64,000 nt of DNA from Accumulibacter appositus (GCF_035440685.1 NZ_DAORMW010000005.1); one strand, 5' to 3'; counted from the stretch's first letter, positions 1 to 9,108 are shown. The notes: a model not told the origin generated them from the letters alone. Translations and numbers: made by a program.

Positions 1-591
1 ATCCTTGAACAGTACCGCGCGAACGGCATCCGCCATCTCGTCGCCTTGCGCGGCGACCTCCCGTCGGGGATGGCCAGGCCCGGCACTTTTCGCTACGCCA
101 ACGAGCTGGTCGAATTCATCCGCGCCGAAACCGGCGACTGGTTTCATATCGAAGTCGCCGCCTACCCCGAATACCACCCGCAGGCAAAAAGCCCGCGCGA
201 CGACCTCGTGAACTTCAAGCGCAAGCTCGACGCCGGAGCCAACTCGGCGATCACCCAGTACTTCTACAACTTCGACGCCTACGCGCACTTCATCGACGAT
301 TGCCAGGCAATCGGCATCGACGTGCCGATCGTCCCCGGCATAATGCCGATCGCCAGCTACAGCAGCCTGGCACGCTTCTCCGACACCTGCGGTGCGGAAA
401 TACCGCGCTGGATCAGGAAGAAGCTGGAAAGCTACGGCGACGATAGCGCGTCCATCCGTGCCTTCGGCCTCGACGTGGTCAGCGGGCTTTGCCAACAACT
501 GCTGGCCAACGACGCACCGGGCCTGCACTTTTACACCCTCAACCAGGACGCCCTGACCACCCAGCTGTGGCAGCGCCTCCACCTTTCATAG
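1..591 (+). CDS. metF: 5,10-methylenetetrahydrofolate reductase, 3' part
   Basis: The gene enters from the left edge, so only the C-terminal ~196 residues are visible. The frame is open from base 1 and contains the MetF signature VALRGDLPSG, followed by a TIM-barrel pattern (ADxxITQYFYN-like stretch, VPIVPGIMPI) and a C-terminal FYTLN motif. The enzyme reduces methylene-THF to methyl-THF with FADH2 for methionine synthesis in the cytoplasm. The stop is TAG at 589-591. The product is clear; the start lies outside the window. Confidence 0.93.
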   Translation: MLEQYRANGIRHLVALRGDLPSGMARPGTFRYANELVEFIRAETGDWFHIEVAAYPEYHPQAKSPRDDLVNFKRKLDAGANSAITQYFYNFDAYAHFIDDCQAIGIDVPIVPGIMPIASYSSLARFSDTCGAEIPRWIRKKLESYGDDSASIRAFGLDVVSGLCQQLLANDAPGLHFYTLNQDALTTQLWQRLHLS

Positions 592-601
592 GTTTCTCAA
601 G

Positions 602-952
602 ATGGCTGCACGCGAGCTACCCGTAGTTGTCCGCTATGCTCTCGAACTTTTCGCTCCGCTCGGCACCCTGCGGGTCAAGGCAATGTTCGGCGGCTGGGGC
701 TTTTATTGCGACGATCTCTTTTTTGCGATCGTCGCCAACGACATTCTCTACCTCAAGGCCGACGCGCAAAGCGCAGCCACTTTCGAAGCCGTCGGCGGCG
801 AAGCTTTCCGCCTGCTCCGCAAGGACGGCCGCAGCGACACCATGAACTACTGGACGGTACCCGAAGAAGCAATGGAGAGTAGCGAGGAAATGCTGCCCTG
901 GGCGCGTGCCGCACTGGCCGCTGCCGCGCGCAATCGCAAGCCGGCCAAGTAG
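602..952 (+). CDS. TfoX/Sxy N-terminal domain protein
   Basis: This 116-residue protein consists of a single TfoX N-terminal domain: a PLGTLRVKAMFGGWGFY stretch, then the FFAIV...LYLKAD strand pair, and a YWTVPEE segment near the end. Family members of this length lack the C-terminal helix-hairpin-helix domain of true competence activators, so a role in competence should not be assumed. It starts 10 bases after metF and may be co-transcribed with it. The function is unknown. Confidence 0.8.
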   Translation: MAARELPVVVRYALELFAPLGTLRVKAMFGGWGFYCDDLFFAIVANDILYLKADAQSAATFEAVGGEAFRLLRKDGRSDTMNYWTVPEEAMESSEEMLPWARAALAAAARNRKPAK

Positions 953-1142
953 CTCCGCGGCGGCAAGCAACCCGCTGGCATCGCCGGCAGCGGTCGCATG
1001 CTTGTCCCGCAAACCGAAAGCGCGGATTTCAGGCTAGAATTGCGCGCGTTGCGCAGTCTAGCCCGCTAGGCTGACGCGGTCGCCGCCGCGCCACCCGGGC
1101 GAGCGCCAGCTCGCAGCCTGCCGACCAGCCCGATGAGGATGC

Positions 1143-1421
1143 ATGAAAGACTATTACGCAGTACTTGGCGTAGCCAGTGATACGTCTCTCGAAGGCGTCA
1201 AGCAGGCTTATCGCAAAAAAACCCTGCAGCTCCACCCTGACCGCAACAGCGCCGCCGACGCCGCTGACCGCTTCCGCGACGTGCAAGAAGCGTACGAAAC
1301 CCTTGCCGACGCCAGCAAGCGGCACGACTACGACGAGAACCGGCGCCGCAATCTTCTCGAAAAGCCGCTTGAGACCGCGCGCGAGATCTGGAAGAACTAT
1401 CTGGAAGGAGTATTGCAGTGA
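1143..1421 (+). CDS. Short DnaJ-domain protein
   Basis: A 92-residue protein that is almost entirely a J domain: DYYAVLGV at residue 3, the HPD tripeptide in LHPDRN that stimulates DnaK ATPase, and the RFRDVQEAYETLAD helix. It lacks the Gly/Phe, zinc-finger and C-terminal substrate-binding regions of DnaJ, so it is probably a dedicated DnaK partner rather than a general chaperone. Its GTGA overlap with the next gene (1418-1421) suggests translational coupling and a specific client encoded downstream (inference). Confidence 0.88.
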   Translation: MKDYYAVLGVASDTSLEGVKQAYRKKTLQLHPDRNSAADAADRFRDVQEAYETLADASKRHDYDENRRRNLLEKPLETAREIWKNYLEGVLQ

Positions 1422-1981
1422 GGCTGTCGCCATTTTTTGAAGAACTTCAGTCGGCCTACGACGCCGAGCTCGACGACCTGCTGACCGACTCGGCAGGGCA
1501 CGATGTCCTCGCGCAGCGGCTGCGGCTGAAGCGCAGCCAGCTTCCGGAACTGCTGCCGATGATCGATTTCAGCCCGGAAATGGTGGCCGTCGCGTTTCAC
1601 GGTGGAATGGACTTCTCAATCCTGAGCTCGGGAGTGATGCGTGACCTGCTTGTACAGGAGGACCCCGAAGACCTGCCTTCTTGGGACGTTCTACGAGAAG
1701 AAACCGTGCACCTGCAACCCTGGGCCGCAGAACTGGCCAAGATCGTCCGCACGCACCCGAACGGCGAACGCTTCCTGGTCGTCACCGCATGTCTGGAGTA
1801 CCTGCATGGCCGGCGTAGCACATCCTCAGAGCCAGGAGATCGGCGACAGCGGGACGACTTCGACGACGACCGCTCGGATGCCGACGTCGACGGCGACGAC
1901 GTCGATCTCGAAGAAGCGGGCGCCGATTGGCTTGCCGAACAGGGTTTTGACCGCAAAGACCGAACTTCGGGAGACAACTGA
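1418..1981 (+). CDS. Conserved-looking protein of unknown function, DnaJ operon
   Basis: This 187-residue product starts with GTG at 1418, overlapping the dnaJ-like stop, with AAGGAG about 9 bases upstream. The first ~130 residues look globular and alpha-helical. The C-terminal third is extremely acidic (runs of Asp around residues 145-165). It has no membrane segment or signal peptide. It overlaps the next start by one base (TGATG at 1979). I recognise no family. Confidence 0.7.
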   Translation: MRLSPFFEELQSAYDAELDDLLTDSAGHDVLAQRLRLKRSQLPELLPMIDFSPEMVAVAFHGGMDFSILSSGVMRDLLVQEDPEDLPSWDVLREETVHLQPWAAELAKIVRTHPNGERFLVVTACLEYLHGRRSTSSEPGDRRQRDDFDDDRSDADVDGDDVDLEEAGADWLAEQGFDRKDRTSGDN

Positions 1982-2712
1982 TGAGTCATCCGGTACTCGT
2001 ACGTGCAGAGAAGCTGATCCGCGTCGGCGATATCGTCGGTGCCGAAGCGGCCTTGGCGTCCCTGGTCGACAGCGACGGCGACGGCGCGCTGATCGTCGCG
2101 CTCGACGATTTTGCCGCCAAGGACTTGTTGGCGGTCCTCCGCGACTTCGATTCTTCAAAGGAATCAGTGGTCAGCCTGCTGGTCCTCCCGGAGCAGTTCG
2201 CGCGCGCCATCGTTCTTGAGCGTCGCTATGGCGACGCCAGTCACGAACGCCTGCAAGCGATCATCAACTCGGTCATTTTTCGGGCCGACAGTGACCCCGG
2301 CGAGTTCCTCGAAGCGATCGCCGCGGTAGACGGCGGCTGTGACGCGCTGGCCGATTACCTCTCTGACCGTGCCGAAATCGTCGAGCACTTCTTCAAGACC
2401 GGCACTTTCGGCTACTTCGACGACATCGATGAAGCGACTGCCGAGTTAAATGACGATGAGCGTCTCGACGAATTGTCGGATCCCGAGGCCAACCGCCCCT
2501 TCCTCAGTCATAGCGAAGTCGGCGATCAGGACTGGATGGAACTGACCTGGCTGCTACGTTACGAACATCCCGAGATTTTCCGCGACGTCCTGCTGATCTT
2601 GCGGGCCCGCGCACGGGCCGAAGAGCCGCAGTTGGCAAGCGACGAAGCGGCAAATCGAGCCAATGAGCAACGCCGCCCCCCGGGCGAGCCCGAGGAAGAA
2701 TCGGCCTTGTAG
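1981..2712 (+). CDS. Acidic alpha-helical protein of unknown function
   Basis: A 243-residue, strongly acidic protein without signal peptide or membrane helix, translationally coupled to the preceding gene. It has a repeat-like helical character in residues 1-200 and a disordered, charged tail (after about residue 205) rich in Glu, Ala and Arg. With the J-domain protein and the acidic gene before it, it forms a tight three-gene unit; the 399-residue gene 240 bases downstream probably belongs to the same functional set. The function is unknown. Confidence 0.7.
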   Translation: MSHPVLVRAEKLIRVGDIVGAEAALASLVDSDGDGALIVALDDFAAKDLLAVLRDFDSSKESVVSLLVLPEQFARAIVLERRYGDASHERLQAIINSVIFRADSDPGEFLEAIAAVDGGCDALADYLSDRAEIVEHFFKTGTFGYFDDIDEATAELNDDERLDELSDPEANRPFLSHSEVGDQDWMELTWLLRYEHPEIFRDVLLILRARARAEEPQLASDEAANRANEQRRPPGEPEEESAL

Positions 2713-2730
2713 TTCGGCAGGCCCTTACCG

Positions 2731-2917
2731 TGAAAGTCGCGTACGCGACTCGCCAACCTCCCTTCTCTCCTTGCGGGGTGAGGCGGGGAATTCAGGGAGC
2801 ATGCTCCCTGCCCGACGAACGATTCCGGCATGCAAGCCGGAATCCCCACTGCAAGGGAAGAGGACGACGGTCATGACTTTCATGGTTTGCGGTGTCTCCA
2901 CCTGCCATGACCGTTAG
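2731..2917 (+). repeat. Dispersed palindromic repeat, copy A (full length)
   Basis: About 187 bases that recur at 61072-61266 and, with the middle deleted, at 43199-43320. It contains three short palindromes in order: GTCGCGTACGCGAC, GGGAGCATGCTCCC and TCCGGCATGCAAGCCGGA. It ends in a 51-base module (2867-2917) that reads as an open frame closed by TAG. It sits between two unknown genes transcribed rightward. Confidence 0.85.
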
Positions 2918-2950
2918 GCACCAACCCTGGCAACAGACCACTGACCTACC

Positions 2951-4150
2951 ATGCTCAACGACCACCGCCAGCTTGCCGTTTTTGATGACCGACCTTTCTT
3001 CGAGCGCGCGCTCGCTTTCGGCGTCCGCGCCGGCATTCTGGCCGACGAGAAGATCGCCGCCATTGTCGACGACGGACCGAAGGGCATGCTCCAGATCGCC
3101 GAGTATTTCGGCACCCAGTACCTGCGCCCGAACATCGACGAAGCCCGCGAACGAATCGTCAATCTGGTCAGTCTGTTCCTCGAGGAACAAAGTGGTGGGG
3201 ACCTTGAAAAAGCGGCATGCTCCCTGCGTGACGGTACTTTTCTGTCGCATTCGCGAGGCGGCTCGGAAATGCTGAAAAGCCTCTGGGCGATGCCCGAAGA
3301 CGCCTCCTTCGGAATCATGATCAAGCAGTCCCAAAAGACGTTTCTGGCCGACTGGTCGCTGCGCAGCAGCGCTGACTATCGTCAGGCGCGCGCAGAACGA
3401 CAGGACTACCAACAGACGATCGACGCGGCCTTGTGGTTTGCCGAAAGGCTCGGCGTCCCCGCCGACGACATTTCGACCGTCGCCAGCGAGTCGATCATCC
3501 GCACGGCCCTCCTCCTGCATCTCGCTGGCGGGACGGCCGCGTCACTACCCAATGCCGCCGAATTCGTCGCCCTGCTGGCAGAGCTTCGCGAAAACGGCAT
3601 AGCCAGCAGAGGTAGGAAGAGCCTCGCTGCGGTTTTAAAGCTGCTGCCGGAAGCCTATCAGAAGGTCGCCCGCAGAGAACTGCACAAGCTCGAACACGAC
3701 GATCTGCCGAGAATCCTCGACGCCTCGCAAGCGATGAACAAGCTGATTCCAGAGCTCGAGCCGCTGTATTTCCTGCGCGACTTCGGCCTCGAGGAAGCCA
3801 GCCAGTTCAGCGCCGGCGTCTCGCAGGACTGGCAGAAAATCACTGCTGGCAAGGTAGACGACAATTCCCTGCTGACCATCTTCCTCTGCCTGGCGGCCGA
3901 TACGCCACCCAGGGCGGCACTGAGCAAGGCCGCGGCGCGCACACTGATCGGCAAGATCCGGAAGGCGGGGCTGCAGCGCCAGCCGGCCCTGGCTTTCATC
4001 CGCGCTTTCGCCCCCTACGCCATGCAGGATGACCTCGAGGCCCTCTGGAACGAGATATTTCCGGAGCTGGAGAGTGCCCTCGTCGACCCCGCCGACGCTT
4101 CGGGCAGCCAAGCGCTCGCCTACCTGAAGGAAAACTGCATCGTTCGCTGA
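2951..4150 (+). CDS. Unknown 399-residue protein following the DnaJ cluster
   Basis: A cytoplasmic-looking protein without signal peptide or transmembrane helices. The N-terminal ~170 residues are mixed alpha/beta (DDRPFFERALAFGVRAGIL at residue 11); the remainder is helical. Codon use matches the surrounding chromosome. It is separated from the upstream operon by one copy of the dispersed repeat, so it may be transcribed independently. I do not recognise the family. Its long intact frame and host-like composition support a real gene. Confidence 0.75.
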   Translation: MLNDHRQLAVFDDRPFFERALAFGVRAGILADEKIAAIVDDGPKGMLQIAEYFGTQYLRPNIDEARERIVNLVSLFLEEQSGGDLEKAACSLRDGTFLSHSRGGSEMLKSLWAMPEDASFGIMIKQSQKTFLADWSLRSSADYRQARAERQDYQQTIDAALWFAERLGVPADDISTVASESIIRTALLLHLAGGTAASLPNAAEFVALLAELRENGIASRGRKSLAAVLKLLPEAYQKVARRELHKLEHDDLPRILDASQAMNKLIPELEPLYFLRDFGLEEASQFSAGVSQDWQKITAGKVDDNSLLTIFLCLAADTPPRAALSKAAARTLIGKIRKAGLQRQPALAFIRAFAPYAMQDDLEALWNEIFPELESALVDPADASGSQALAYLKENCIVR

Positions 4151-4244
4151 TTGCGCAAGCGCCGGCCGACGCGGTCCAGCCCGCAAGACCCGCAGCATTC
4201 ACCGCACGCGCAATCGCTACGACATGCCCGGAGCCCGGATCAGC

Positions 4245-5153
4245 TCAAGGTCGTGAGACCAGCCACACCCCTGCCAGTACCAGTCCGGCGCCTGCCAACT
4301 GCACCAGGGAAAGCGGCTCATCGAGCAAGAACCAGGCGAAAACGATGGTCAGCATCGGGCCGAGGGTTCCGATCATCACCGACTTGCTGGCGCCGATTCG
4401 GCGGATCGCCGCCGATTGCAGGAAAACCGGCAGCACCGTCGAAAAAAGCGCCATCGCTGCCGCGTAGGCATAGACCGGCAGCGGCTGCAGCAATGCCGAC
4501 AGCGGCTGCGTGACAAGCAGATGCGCCTCGGTGGCCAGGACCGACACCAGCATCGCCAGGGCCGTAAAGCGCACCGAACCCAGGCGCTGGATCATGCTGC
4601 CGCTACCCGCCAGATAGAAGGCATAGGCCAGCGACGAAGCAAAGATGAAAAGCGAGCCGATGAGTACCGACTGCGCCTCGCCCGAAAACTCGAGGTCATG
4701 GAAGAAAACCAAGCCAATTCCCGCGTACGACAGCAGCAGCGCGCCGATCTCGCGGCGCTGCAAGGTCTTGCCCATGAACAGCACGCCGATCATCACGGTC
4801 AGCGTCGGATAGGTGAACAGAATCAGGCGCTCGAGACCTGCGCTGATGTAGCCGAGACCGATGAAGTCGAGAATGCTTGCCCCGTAGTAGCCCAGCAGAC
4901 CGAGCGTGATCAACATCAGCCAATCGCCGCGCGACAGCGACGGCGCCGCGCGACTGGAGTGCACCGCGATGACCGCGAAGAAGGGCAGGGCAAAGCTCAT
5001 GCGCAGGGAGAGCAAGGTGATCGCGTCGACCGGCACGGCCTGCGGCACGGCGTACGCGAGCTTGACGAGGATCGCCTTGAACGAGAAGCCGAAGGCCGCG
5101 AGAATCGCCAGCGCGACCCCGAGAGTTTCGGAAGACCAGTTTTTGCAGGGCAT
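4245..5153 (-). CDS. EamA/DMT-superfamily inner-membrane transporter
   Basis: A 302-residue protein with about ten hydrophobic segments arranged as two EamA repeats (residues ~12-145 and ~160-300). The second repeat ends with the typical FAWFLLDEPLSLVQLAGAGL motif. The family exports metabolites or drugs; the substrate cannot be read from the sequence. It is transcribed leftward, convergent with the 399-residue gene, and has no operon partner. Confidence 0.88.
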   Translation of the reverse strand: MPCKNWSSETLGVALAILAAFGFSFKAILVKLAYAVPQAVPVDAITLLSLRMSFALPFFAVIAVHSSRAAPSLSRGDWLMLITLGLLGYYGASILDFIGLGYISAGLERLILFTYPTLTVMIGVLFMGKTLQRREIGALLLSYAGIGLVFFHDLEFSGEAQSVLIGSLFIFASSLAYAFYLAGSGSMIQRLGSVRFTALAMLVSVLATEAHLLVTQPLSALLQPLPVYAYAAAMALFSTVLPVFLQSAAIRRIGASKSVMIGTLGPMLTIVFAWFLLDEPLSLVQLAGAGLVLAGVWLVSRP

Positions 5154-5457
5154 GCCAATGGCCAGACAGTAGGCGTTGCGAACACCTCTGGCTGAGGAAA
5201 CGGGCGCTCACTGTACGCCAACGGGCACCTCGGGTAAACGTCAGCGACCGCGAAAACAGTCGCGGGTCGTCGAGCTGACCGGCTGCACGCACCCTGCCCG
5301 AATCAGCGGCCATCGGCAGCGAAGGCTGGGCCAAGTCTTGATCGCTAGCTTGCCAGACATGCGCCTCCGCCGGCGAAGGGGAGCGCGGCTTTCCAGGTAG
5401 CGCTTCCTGGCAAGCGCAAACTCCCGCCCCCGGCTAAGCGAGCCCGGAGGCCAGCCC
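5154..5457. other. Intergenic region between divergent genes
   Basis: 304 bases between the leftward EamA transporter and the rightward methyltransferase; promoters of both should lie here. I see a short inverted pair around GCGCTTCCTGGCAAGCGC near 5400 but no convincing -35/-10 pair, RNA gene or coding frame. Confidence 0.4.
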
Positions 5458-6101
5458 ATGCAAACAGTGATCGATTATCGCGGCAAGACCAAGTACGACG
5501 TGCGCACCACCTTGGCTTACAAGGATCGCCCCGCAAGGCAGCAGTTCGCCGAGATGGCCTTGCTCGACCAGGCCTCTGCCCTTCTTCTTCCGAAAAGCCA
5601 GCGGGTGCTCGACCTGCCTTGCGGCGGCGGCAGAGTGAGCGTCCATCTGGCCAGGTGGGGCTATCAAATGAGCGCTGCCGATCATTCCGTTGCCATGCCG
5701 CAGATCGCCCGCCAGAGCCTGGCCGGGAACGGTATTGATTGCCCGCTCGAGCAGCAGGACATCGAACAGATGACCTACGCTGATGTACAGTTCGATACCA
5801 TTGTCTGCTTTCGCCTGTTTCATCATTTCCCGACGTCGGACATCCGGCAAAAAGCGGTTTCCGAACTCTGTCGCGTCGCCGGAAACCAGGTCGTCATCTC
5901 CTATTCGAGCCCTTATTCGGCAAGCTCCTTCGCCCGTCGTCTCAGAGCGCGCTGCGGTGGCCGCAAGTCGCAGAAATCGACAACGCCGCTTGCCGAGGGA
6001 GAAACCTATTCAGAAGGCAGGGCTTCCGCCTGATGAAGGACTTTGCGCGCAGCCCTTTCCTTCACACTCTCCACCTGGCTCTTTTCGAACGAGTTCGATA
6101 G
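5458..6101 (+). pseudogene. Class I SAM-dependent methyltransferase with a 3' frameshift
   Basis: The open frame runs 5458-6033 (191 aa). It has the SAM-binding motif VLDLPCGGGRVSVHLA, an acidic post-motif, and FDTIVCFRLFHHFP typical of Methyltransf_11. After residue ~183 the frame turns to non-homologous sequence. Re-reading one base back at about 6009 gives a sensible tail (FRRQGFRLMKDFAR, then HLALFERVR) ending with TAG at 6099-6101. The sequence thus behaves as if one T were missing in CTATTCAG. It may be a real mutation or an assembly error; the catalytic core is intact. Confidence 0.75.
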
Positions 6102-6140
6102 AAAATGACCAGAGGTCTGTAGCGAAACCACGGGAACTCC

Positions 6141-7049
6141 ATGCGCCTTTCGTCACCGCTTTCTTCGCCGCTGCGCGAACACTTCAAAAAGGCGCTGTCA
6201 CCGCAGTCACGCCTCCTGCTGATCGCCGCGCTCGGGCTGATCGGGGGACTGGGCTTCCTGGCGTGGCAACACCTGTACCCGGTTACCGCGGCCAAGGGCT
6301 GGTCGTATCGCGTCTTTCTCGATGACGTCCCCTACGTCAGTGCGCTGGCGAAAGACCGCCAAGGCGTTCTCTACGTAACTCAGGAGTTGAAGGACCAGGG
6401 TGGCAGCGTATTCACGCTCGCTGCCGACGGCCGCCGCTCGCCGCTGCTTGCCGGCCTCTCGAAACCTGATGGCCTGGTGCCGCTGCACGATGGCATGGTC
6501 GTCAGCCAGGAAGCCGGCGATCACCCGGTGCTGTGGATGCATGCTGGCCGGAGCGAGGCGCTGTTTTCCGGCACGAGCGTCGAGGGGATGGCCAGCGATG
6601 GCGAGTTTCTTTATGTCATCGAAGATCGCGCCGGCGATGGCCGTCTACTTCGTTTCGACCCAGTCAGCAAACTGCTTGCAGTACTGCGCGATGGTCTGCG
6701 CGAGGCAGAGGGAATCGCGGTTTGCCCTGATGGCCAGCTGTACTACACCGAAAAAGGACACGGATGGATCAAGCGTTGGCGCTCCGACGGACGGGACGAG
6801 CTGCTTCTGAGCGGACTCAACGCGCCGGGTTTTCTGATGTGCAACGAGGAAGGCCTGTGGGTCAGCGAAGATGCGACCCACCTGGCACGCCTGTTGCTGC
6901 TCGATGGCAGCGGATCGCTGCAGGTCATCCTGCGCCATTTGCGCTCGGCGCAGAGCGTGCTGTCACTTGCTCCGGGGCATCTGCTGATCGCCGAACAGGG
7001 TCGCGCCCGGATCCTCGAGATCAAGCGCGCAGACAAGCGGCCCGATTGA
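6141..7049 (+). CDS. Membrane-anchored SMP-30/NHL-like beta-propeller protein
   Basis: This 302-residue product begins with one transmembrane helix (residues ~24-43) acting as an uncleaved anchor. The remainder is periplasmic and has repeated strands resembling SMP-30/gluconolactonase or NHL propellers (blades marked by GVLYVTQ, DGLVPLHDGMVV, EGIAVCPDGQLYYTE, GFLMCNEEGLWVSED). Many such proteins are lactonases or scaffolds; no catalytic metal site can be asserted. It starts 39 bases after the frameshifted end of the methyltransferase. Confidence 0.65.
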   Translation: MRLSSPLSSPLREHFKKALSPQSRLLLIAALGLIGGLGFLAWQHLYPVTAAKGWSYRVFLDDVPYVSALAKDRQGVLYVTQELKDQGGSVFTLAADGRRSPLLAGLSKPDGLVPLHDGMVVSQEAGDHPVLWMHAGRSEALFSGTSVEGMASDGEFLYVIEDRAGDGRLLRFDPVSKLLAVLRDGLREAEGIAVCPDGQLYYTEKGHGWIKRWRSDGRDELLLSGLNAPGFLMCNEEGLWVSEDATHLARLLLLDGSGSLQVILRHLRSAQSVLSLAPGHLLIAEQGRARILEIKRADKRPD

Positions 7050-7090
7050 GTGGCCACTCACCGCCACGGCATCATCGGCGCCTGCACGGA

Positions 7091-8467
7091 TCATTCGCAG
7101 CCGCGATTCGCTACAGCCGGAAAAGTCACCGTCACCCGCAGACCGGAACACGATTGCGGGTCAGCAAAGCCGAGAGCCAGCGTGGCGCCGAGACGAATGG
7201 CAATAGCCCGAACGATAGACAGACCGAGGCCGGAACCAATCTCGTTGCTGCCCAGGACGCGATAGAAGGGATCGAAAACGCGCTCTCGCTCCGCGTCCGG
7301 AATGCCGGGACCGCTATCTTCGATTACCAGCGTCGTCTCACTGGCGGTAGCCAGCACCGACAAGTCGACCCGCCCACCCGCCGGCGTGTAACGAATCGCG
7401 TTGCCCACCAGGTTCTTGAGGAGGGTCATCAAGTCAAAGTCATTGACGCTAACTTCGGCGTCGATGGTGCTAGCGACGCCGATATCGATTGCCTTCGCTT
7501 CGGCCAAGGGGATCAGGTCTTCCAGCACACGCCGGTAAACCTCTTGTACCGACAGCCTGCTTTGCGAGGTGTTGGCCGCTGACTGGGCACGTGCCAAAGC
7601 CAGCAGCTGATCCAGCAAGGCTGCGCCACGCTCGATACCCTGGCGCAGGATCTGCAGTCGCTCCTGGGCCTTGGCCGACATTTCGGCTGCGGCAAGGCGT
7701 TCGGCTTGCAAGGAGAGCGCAGTCAGCGGCGAACGCAGCTCGTGGGCCGCATCGCCGACAAAACGCCGCTGGGCATCCATCGACTTTTCTACGCGCCGCA
7801 AGAGCCGATTGATGGCCATAACGAAGGGGAGAATTTCGCTGGGCAGAGTTCCGGCGACAATCGGGTGCAAGTCGTCGTCGTGGCGCTGATCGATTTCATC
7901 GGCGAGCGCGGTAACCGGGCGAAATATTTTGCGAACCATCACGGCGACCACCAACAGCAGGATCGGAACCAGGATCAGGAAAGGCGTCAGCGTGAGTAGC
8001 GCGCCGCCGCGCGCAATTTCGTCGCGGACCTCCGTTTCCTGCGCGACGGCCAGACGATCGCCACTGTCGAGAGTCCGGACCAAAATGCGATAGCTTTCAT
8101 TGCCAATGCGGACGGTCTGCAAACCGTCGACAAGATCTGCCGGCAGTGCCAATGGCAGATCGGCAGACACACCGCTGGCGATCGGGGAACTGCCGGCGAG
8201 CCGTTGCACGAAAACACGATTCTCCCGATCAAGAACTTCGTCGTTGCCACGATCTTCCACAGGCGGAGTGGCCAGCTCCATGGGCTGGCGGACAAACACC
8301 GACGCAAGCTGACGCAGCACATCGTCCTGCAGCTCCTCGGCCTCATGGTGCGCCAGAAAGAAAGCAAAGATGCCGGCGATCGCGGCCACCCCGAGAATGG
8401 TCAGTGACAGCCAGACGGACAGCTTGCTTTGCAGCGACCCTCTCAGACGCCTTTCGAGACCATCCAT
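7091..8467 (-). CDS. QseC-type sensor histidine kinase
   Basis: A 458-residue inner-membrane kinase with TM1 at ~17-38, a periplasmic sensor domain, TM2 at ~160-182, HAMP, a HisKA box GDAAHELRSPLTAL with the phospho-accepting His, and a HATPase domain with N box (LVGNAIRYTPAGG), DSGPGIP and GSGLGLSIV motifs. The start overlaps the response-regulator end by 25 bases. A paralogue with the same 25-base overlap lies at 59613-60992. The signal is unknown; QseC/PmrB-like kinases often respond to metals or small molecules. Confidence 0.93.
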   Translation of the reverse strand: MDGLERRLRGSLQSKLSVWLSLTILGVAAIAGIFAFFLAHHEAEELQDDVLRQLASVFVRQPMELATPPVEDRGNDEVLDRENRVFVQRLAGSSPIASGVSADLPLALPADLVDGLQTVRIGNESYRILVRTLDSGDRLAVAQETEVRDEIARGGALLTLTPFLILVPILLLVVAVMVRKIFRPVTALADEIDQRHDDDLHPIVAGTLPSEILPFVMAINRLLRRVEKSMDAQRRFVGDAAHELRSPLTALSLQAERLAAAEMSAKAQERLQILRQGIERGAALLDQLLALARAQSAANTSQSRLSVQEVYRRVLEDLIPLAEAKAIDIGVASTIDAEVSVNDFDLMTLLKNLVGNAIRYTPAGGRVDLSVLATASETTLVIEDSGPGIPDAERERVFDPFYRVLGSNEIGSGLGLSIVRAIAIRLGATLALGFADPQSCSGLRVTVTFPAVANRGCE

Positions 8468-9108
8468 CCAACCCCCCTGATGTTCTTGATGACTTCACTG
8501 CCGAGCTTCTTGCGTAGCGCATGGATCAGGAATTCGACGGCATTGCTGTCCACTTCCTCACCCCAACCGTAGATCCTGTCCTCCAGTTCGCTACGCGACA
8601 GGATGGCACCGGGACGAATCAGCAGCGCTTGCAGGAGCGCGAATTCTCGATTGGAAAGGGTTAGCGCTTCGCCGTCCTTGACGCGTGCGCTGTGCGCCGC
8701 TGGATCAAGCGAGACCAGACCATTACTCAGCTCGGCCGCCGCCGCACCACCTTTGCGGCGCATCACCGCCCGCATGCGAGCAAGCAATTCGCGCATCTCG
8801 AAAGGCTTGAGCAGGTAGTCATCAGCGCCGCCATCCAGGCCCTGAATTCGGTCCTCGACGCCATCGCGAGCAGTGATGATCAGGACCGGCACCGGGTTTG
8901 CCTGGCTGCGGATGCTGCTGAGCACCTGCAGCCCGTCCTTACCCGGCAAGCCAAGATCCAAAAGCACCAGATCATAGCTTTGACTGGCCATGGTGTTGAT
9001 CGCCGTCTGCCCGTTGCGTAGCCAGTCCACAGCGTAAGAAGCATCCTTCAAGGCGGCAAGAACGGCATTGCCGATCATTGCATCGTCTTCAACCAGTAAT
9101 ACCCGCAT
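8443..9108 (-). CDS. OmpR/PhoB-family response regulator
   Basis: A 221-residue protein with a receiver domain (MRVLLVEDD, phospho-Asp in LVLLDLGLPG, Lys in LLKPFE) and a winged-helix domain ending in RIYGWGEEVDSNAVEF and GVGWMVSK. I chose the start at 9108 because GAAGGAAGAG precedes it; an upstream ATG at 9126 lacks this. It forms an operon with the kinase at 7091-8467. Confidence 0.93.
   Translation of the reverse strand: MRVLLVEDDAMIGNAVLAALKDASYAVDWLRNGQTAINTMASQSYDLVLLDLGLPGKDGLQVLSSIRSQANPVPVLIITARDGVEDRIQGLDGGADDYLLKPFEMRELLARMRAVMRRKGGAAAAELSNGLVSLDPAAHSARVKDGEALTLSNREFALLQALLIRPGAILSRSELEDRIYGWGEEVDSNAVEFLIHALRKKLGSEVIKNIRGVGWMVSKGV

Noticed and set aside
3222..3235. GCATGCTCCCTGC inside the 399-aa gene as another repeat copy
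   Set aside because: Only 13 bases match and the surrounding modules are absent; probably chance.
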